Made by a program: the position numbers and the translations under genes. A stretch of DNA of 64,000 nucleotides from Actinomycetota bacterium (GTDB lineage: Bacteria; Actinomycetota; Actinomycetes; S36-B12), in NCBI GenBank assembly GCA_030684515.1, contig JAUXVJ010000024.1:351663-415662 (forward strand). Reading direction: 5' to 3'. Within the stretch, counting starts at the first letter, position 1. Each line of letters opens with the position of its first letter. The notes below the pieces were generated by a model. It was not told the DNA's origin and did not search any database. It saw only the letters and a program-made list of their open reading frames with translations. Shown piece by piece: positions 59,931-64,000 of the stretch.

Positions 59931-60979
59931 CTGATCTCACCCCACACAGTGGACATGGATCTGAGCCCACCAAGCTCGGACATTCGCCAGTTGCCGATGT
60001 CCCGCACGTACTGCGGGTGGCCGATACCGACCCCAAGGCCGCCAAGCGTGTCGAGCGACAGATCAGCTTCATGTTCCTGCTTTCGATCCTTCTGGTCGTT
60101 GCGTTCGTGGTGGCCTTCATCGGCATCGACAAATCGACCAACATCTACATCCCGGTCTTCGGCGAGGTGGGCGCAAGCACCTTCGTTCTGGGTCTGACCT
60201 TCGGCCTTTCGGTCTTGTTGATTGGCGCCGGAGCCATCCAGTGGGCCAAGAAACTGATGCCCGATGTTGAAGTCGTGCAGATGCGCCATGAGATGGTCTC
60301 TCCCGCAAGTGATACTGCCGAGGCAGCTGCGAACTACGAGCGTGGCAAGGAAGAGTCCGGCTTTGCTCGCTACAAGATGATTCGGCGCACGATGATCGGT
60401 GCGATGGCACTGTTCCCAATTCCGCTGGTGATCATGCTGCGCGATCTGTGGTCATCTCCGGAGAGCGGGACCATGAGTCCAGCCGAGATCCTTTCCACCA
60501 CCATCTGGAAGAAGGGTGAGCGCATCGTCACCGATGCCACGTACCTTCCAGTTCGCCCTGAGGATCTGCCGGTCGGTGGACTTGTCAGCGCGGTTCCAGC
60601 AAGCCTGGAGGAAGTGCAGCACCTAGAGGGAAACCTCAATGCACGCGGCAAGGCGGCCATCATTTTGGTTCGCATGGAACCCGATGAGATCGTCAGCCAG
60701 CAAGGTGACGGGTGGGACTACCAGGGCATTTTGGCCTACTCCAAGATCTGCACCCATGTGGGCTGCCCGATCGCGCTGTATGAGCAACGGACACATCACC
60801 TGCTGTGCCCATGCCATCAGTCCACCTTCGACCTTGCCAACTCCGGCAGAGTCGTCTTCGGGCCAGCCGCTCGCGACATGCCGCAGCTGCCAATCGGAGT
60901 TGACAGCGAGGGCTACCTGATTGCCCTGGACGACTTCTCTCAGCCCGTCGGACCAAGCTTCTGGGAGCGCTCATCATGA
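59927..60979 (+). CDS. qcrA: Rieske iron-sulfur subunit (QcrA)
   Basis: Iron-sulfur protein of the menaquinol:cytochrome c reductase. It has 350 residues. Three hydrophobic segments in the N-terminal half (about 48-68, 83-103, 157-175) are typical of the actinobacterial form. The [2Fe-2S] site is CTHVGC and CPCHQS. It overlaps qcrC upstream and qcrB downstream by 4 nt. Confidence 0.95.
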   Translation: MTDLTPHSGHGSEPTKLGHSPVADVPHVLRVADTDPKAAKRVERQISFMFLLSILLVVAFVVAFIGIDKSTNIYIPVFGEVGASTFVLGLTFGLSVLLIGAGAIQWAKKLMPDVEVVQMRHEMVSPASDTAEAAANYERGKEESGFARYKMIRRTMIGAMALFPIPLVIMLRDLWSSPESGTMSPAEILSTTIWKKGERIVTDATYLPVRPEDLPVGGLVSAVPASLEEVQHLEGNLNARGKAAIILVRMEPDEIVSQQGDGWDYQGILAYSKICTHVGCPIALYEQRTHHLLCPCHQSTFDLANSGRVVFGPAARDMPQLPIGVDSEGYLIALDDFSQPVGPSFWERSS

Positions 60980-62715
60980 CCACCATCAGTCCAGTGGAAA
61001 AGGCCGGGGCGGGCACTGCCACCTATGTCGATCAGCGTCTGGGCAGCAACAAGTTCCTGTCACGCAACCTCGGCAAGGTCTTTCCCGACCACTGGTCGTT
61101 CATGCTCGGTGAGATCGCCCTGTACTCCTTCATCGTCGTCTTGCTGACTGGCGTCTACCTGACACTGTTCTTCAAGCCATCCATGATTGAGGTCGTCTAC
61201 AACGGCTCATACGTCCCACTCAAGGGTGTCCAGATGTCCGAGGCTTATGCCTCAACACTGGATATCTCATTCGACGTGCGCGGCGGCCTGCTGATCCGCC
61301 AGATGCACCACTGGGCCGCCCTGATCTTTGTTGCATCCATGACCGTGCATATGTTCCGGGTCTTCTTCACTGGCGCCTTCCGCAAGCCACGTGAATTCAA
61401 CTGGATCATCGGCGTCGTCCTGGTGACGATGGGCCTGCTTGCCGGATTCTCTGGCTACTCACTGCCAGACGATCTCCTCTCAGGCACTGGCCTGCAGATC
61501 GCCCGCGGCATCGTGCAGGCAATTCCTGTCATCGGTACCTGGGCAGCATTCCTGCTCTTTGGCGGTGAGTTTCCGGGCACTGACTTCATATCAAGGCTGT
61601 ATGCCATACACATCCTGCTGATACCCGGGCTGATCCTTGCCCTGGTGACCCTGCACTTGATCATGGTGTTCACCCAGAAGCACACCCAGTTCCCCGGACC
61701 GGGCCGCACCAACGACAACGTCGTCGGCTACCCGTTGATGCCGGTCTACATGGCCAAGGCTGGCGGCTTCTTCTTCATTGTCTTCGGCATCATCACCCTG
61801 ATCGGTGGTCTGATCAGCATCAACCCGATCTGGATATTTGGTCCCTATACCCCTGATCAAGTCAGTGCCGGATCCCAGCCAGACTGGTATATCGGCTTCC
61901 TTGACGGCGCTTTGCGTCTGATGCCCAACTGGGAGACAACCCTCGCTGGGTTCACTCTGTCGTGGAACATCCTGATACCAGCGTTGATCCTGCCCGGAAT
62001 CCTTTTCACTGTCCTTGGCGCCTACCCCTTCATCGAGGCCTGGCTCACGGGAGACAAGAGCGAACATCACCTGCTGGAGCGTCCGCGCAATGCCCCGACG
62101 CGTACTGCGCTCGGTGCGATGTCAATCGCCTTCTACCTGCTGCTGTTCGTTGGTGGCGGCAACGACATCATCGCCTCAGCCTTCGGCGTCTCGATCAACG
62201 CGATCATCTGGTTCCTGCGCATCACGCTGTTCTTGATTCCACCACTGGTCTTCGTCATCACTCGTCGTATCTGTCTGGGCCTGCAACGCCGCGACCGCGA
62301 CAAGCTGCTGCACGGATACGAGACTGGTCGAGTGCTGCGTCTGCCACACGGTGAGTTCATCGAGGCGCACGAGCCACTGTCCATCAAGGACATGGCCGTC
62401 ATCACCAGCAAGATCGATATCGCTCCCCAGCACGTGCCGCCCAAGGCCGATATCGATGGCGTCAAGAACAAGCAGTTCCGCAAGCAGAACCTGCGCTCAA
62501 AGCTCAGCCACTTCTTCTACGGCGAGAACATCCCACTTCCCAGCCCAGCAGAAATCGAAGCTGGTCAAGCGCATGTTGCTCACGATGCTGCGCTTGAGGC
62601 GCCACTCGCGAGTTACGAAGACGCTGACGAGATCCGTCAGTTCCACGGTGGCGTGCTCCATCACCCAGGAATGCCCGAGAGCAACGCGGAGCAGTTGGCC
62701 GAGCGCAAGGAATAG
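60976..62715 (+). CDS. qcrB: Cytochrome b subunit of the bcc complex (QcrB)
   Basis: Menaquinol-oxidising subunit, 579 residues and about nine membrane helices. Heme-ligand histidines lie in RQMHHWAAL/MTVHMF and in IHILLIP/LHLIMVF. A long hydrophilic C-terminal extension (about 440-579) is typical of actinobacteria. QcrB is the target of Q203-type inhibitors in mycobacteria. A strong terminator follows 24 nt after the stop. Confidence 0.95.
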   Translation: MTTISPVEKAGAGTATYVDQRLGSNKFLSRNLGKVFPDHWSFMLGEIALYSFIVVLLTGVYLTLFFKPSMIEVVYNGSYVPLKGVQMSEAYASTLDISFDVRGGLLIRQMHHWAALIFVASMTVHMFRVFFTGAFRKPREFNWIIGVVLVTMGLLAGFSGYSLPDDLLSGTGLQIARGIVQAIPVIGTWAAFLLFGGEFPGTDFISRLYAIHILLIPGLILALVTLHLIMVFTQKHTQFPGPGRTNDNVVGYPLMPVYMAKAGGFFFIVFGIITLIGGLISINPIWIFGPYTPDQVSAGSQPDWYIGFLDGALRLMPNWETTLAGFTLSWNILIPALILPGILFTVLGAYPFIEAWLTGDKSEHHLLERPRNAPTRTALGAMSIAFYLLLFVGGGNDIIASAFGVSINAIIWFLRITLFLIPPLVFVITRRICLGLQRRDRDKLLHGYETGRVLRLPHGEFIEAHEPLSIKDMAVITSKIDIAPQHVPPKADIDGVKNKQFRKQNLRSKLSHFFYGENIPLPSPAEIEAGQAHVAHDAALEAPLASYEDADEIRQFHGGVLHHPGMPESNAEQLAERKE

Positions 62716-62739
62716 CCAAGGCTGTCCTACCAGATCCAG

Positions 62740-62778
62740 GACGAGGTCCCCTGCTCGCGCAGGGGACCTCGTCTTTTC
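62740..62778 (+). terminator. Rho-independent terminator after qcrB
   Basis: GACGAGGTCCCCTG (62740-62753) pairs perfectly with CAGGGGACCTCGTC (62760-62773) around a CTCGCG loop, followed by TTTTCT. It ends the ctaE-qcrCAB transcript. Confidence 0.9.
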
Positions 62779-62817
62779 TCACGTGAAAACCATGCAACTT
62801 GCTGGCAGGATGCAGCC

Positions 62818-63675
62818 ATGTCCGCGATCCGGGTTGAGAGTTTGAGCAAGGCCTTTGGCTCGGTGCAAGCAGTCAATGGAATCAGCTTTGACGTGGCCCA
62901 AGGCGAATGCCTGGCAATGCTCGGGCCAAATGGGGCAGGCAAGACCACGACCACGGAGATCCTTGAGGGCTACTTTCCTGCGGACTCGGGCAGTGTCGAA
63001 GTGCTGGGACAAGATCCCAACAAGGCGTCATCGCAGTGGAAGTCGCGTATTGGCATTGTCTTGCAGAGCGTTCGGGATCTAGGCGACCTCACCGTTATCG
63101 AGGCGGTTGAGCACTTTTCGCACTACTACCCCAATCCCAGGAGTCCAGTCGACGTCATCGAATCAGTGGGGCTCACGGAGAAGTCCAAGTCGCGCAACGA
63201 CAAGCTCTCTGGTGGTCAACGCAGAAGACTCGACGTCGCTCTGGGCATCATCGGAAATCCGGAACTGCTTTTCCTTGATGAGCCAACAACTGGATTTGAT
63301 CCTGAGGCTCGACGAGAATTCTGGGACCTCATCGACGGTCTCAAAGCCGATGGCACCACCATCTTGCTCACGACCCACTACCTCGATGAGGCCGAACGCC
63401 TGGCCGATCGAGTCGCAGTCATCGCTCGCGGTCGGATCATTGCCTGCGATACCCCCGCCAGTCTGCGCAATCGCAGTACCGGCGAGGCGATTGTGAGTTG
63501 GATCCAAGATGGCCAGAGGCACACACACGTGACAGCGGAGCCAACGAGTTGGGTGCGCGAACTCGGTGAGAGTTTCGGTGGTGAAGTACCAGATCTAGCG
63601 ATTCGACGACCTTCGTTGGAGGACACCTATCTGGAACTCATCGACGGCGATCTGGCCAATGGAGATACGCGGTGA
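62818..63675 (+). CDS. ABC transporter ATP-binding protein (ABC-2 exporter)
   Basis: A 285-residue ATPase. Walker A is GPNGAGKTT, the Q-loop is IVLQS, the signature LSGGQRRR, and Walker B LLFLDEPTTGFD with the H-loop THYLDEAE. The C-terminal extension is like that of DrrA/NatA exporters. GTGA overlap with the permease gene. The substrate is unknown (drug or lipid are typical for this class). Confidence 0.93.
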   Translation: MSAIRVESLSKAFGSVQAVNGISFDVAQGECLAMLGPNGAGKTTTTEILEGYFPADSGSVEVLGQDPNKASSQWKSRIGIVLQSVRDLGDLTVIEAVEHFSHYYPNPRSPVDVIESVGLTEKSKSRNDKLSGGQRRRLDVALGIIGNPELLFLDEPTTGFDPEARREFWDLIDGLKADGTTILLTTHYLDEAERLADRVAVIARGRIIACDTPASLRNRSTGEAIVSWIQDGQRHTHVTAEPTSWVRELGESFGGEVPDLAIRRPSLEDTYLELIDGDLANGDTR

Positions 63676-64000
63676 GCAATCAGGCGAACCTCACGCTGAC
63701 TATCGGCCGTAAGCGTGCAACGGTAGAGCTCAAGCAGTTCTTTCGTGATCGTGAATCCGCGGTGTTCAACTTCGCATTGCCTGTGCTGTTGCTGGTCATC
63801 TTCGGCTCAGTTTTCGGCGGACAGTTCATCGAGGGCACGAGCATCACGTTCGCGCAGTACTTCGTCGCGGGCATGATCGCCTCGGGCATCCTGTACACGT
63901 CATTTCAAAACCTGGCGATCTCCATTCCGCTTGAGCGTGAGGACGGCACGCTCAAGCGCCTGCAAGGCACGCCGATGCCCAAGAGCTCCTATTTCATCGG
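63672..64000 (+). CDS. ABC-2 type permease (5' part, cut by window end)
   Basis: The reading frame from GTG 63672 is open to the window end (109 codons). It reads as a basic N-terminus with an amphipathic stretch (KRATVELKQFFRDRE), a first membrane helix (FNFALPVLLLVIFGSVFGG) and start of a second (YFVAGMIASGILYTSF), then LEREDGTLKRLQGTPM, the hallmark of ABC-2 permeases. Partner of the preceding ATPase. Confidence 0.9.
   Translation, partial: MSNQANLTLTIGRKRATVELKQFFRDRESAVFNFALPVLLLVIFGSVFGGQFIEGTSITFAQYFVAGMIASGILYTSFQNLAISIPLEREDGTLKRLQGTPMPKSSYFI

Noticed and set aside
1-64000. Insertion sequences, prophage genes, tRNA or rRNA genes
   Set aside because: No transposase, integrase, phage proteins or RNA-gene-like sequences were recognised on either strand.

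Overview
The window is a GC-rich, gene-dense chromosomal segment of an actinobacterium. The evidence is the mraZ-to-ftsZ division/cell-wall cluster with sepF and yggT, a mycothiol-type MDMPI protein, a plant-type (class II) DAHP synthase, a DUF3040 protein, a PASTA kinase, an MptA-like mannosyltransferase, and the qcrCAB-ctaE respiratory genes with a diheme QcrC. From memory, gene order follows the Mycobacterium tuberculosis Rv2146c-Rv2196 region closely, and the ileS-dksA-lspA-rluD flank follows the Streptomyces arrangement. A free-living, pigmented, possibly aquatic actinobacterium near Frankiales/Sporichthyaceae/Nanopelagicales is a guess. No rRNA, tRNA, CRISPR array, insertion sequence or prophage was seen.

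Layout. 1-2175 (minus): rluD (cut by the window edge), lspA and a DksA/TraR protein with a histone-H1-like tail. 2290-5409 (plus): ileS. 5406-22996 (minus): division and wall cluster, read from right to left as mraZ, a 50-residue membrane protein, rsmH, ftsL-like, ftsI, murE, murF, mraY, murD, ftsW, murG, murC, ftsQ, ftsZ, pgeF, yggS, sepF, yggT, mostly with ATGA overlaps. divIVA, expected beyond yggT, is absent. 23206-29904: secreted lipase-like hydrolase, DUF3040 protein, molybdopterin oxidoreductase with cytochrome b, an SOS-box-preceded HEPN protein plus DinB, an MDMPI-fold protein, and a thioredoxin-rhodanese fusion.

29955-42479: an SDR gene, then carotenoid genes interleaved with housekeeping genes: cruF-like hydratase, a GT2 glycosyltransferase, a CrtD-like desaturase, a K+/H+ antiporter, metF, GGPP synthase, crtI, an mptA-like mannosyltransferase, crtB and the split lycopene cyclase crtYc/crtYd. 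Together these predict a cyclised, hydrated and glycosylated carotenoid. 42492-54876: NadR-like NTPase, PASTA kinase, class II aroG, a phosphofructokinase with pyrophosphate-type residues, plsC, small conserved proteins, an ArsA-like protein that has lost its P-loop lysines, a START-type protein, a metallophosphoesterase, a long-chain acyl-CoA synthetase and an NlpC/P60 hydrolase. 54957-64000: DEDDh exonuclease/GIY-YIG protein, trpD, a degenerate receiver, ctaE-qcrC-qcrA-qcrB, a strong terminator and the start of an ABC exporter.

Main points: (1) IleRS carries a swapped GXHH signature, which is linked to mupirocin hyper-resistance. (2) A perfect actinobacterial LexA box lies upstream of a HEPN gene (Rx4H motif) and dinB. 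(3) Ten genes have a TAnnnT hexamer 6-8 nt upstream of their start codon, which points to leaderless transcription. (4) Three period-10 GTGG repeats precede mraZ. (5) Carotenoid genes have been built into a conserved idsA-mptA-pknL neighbourhood.
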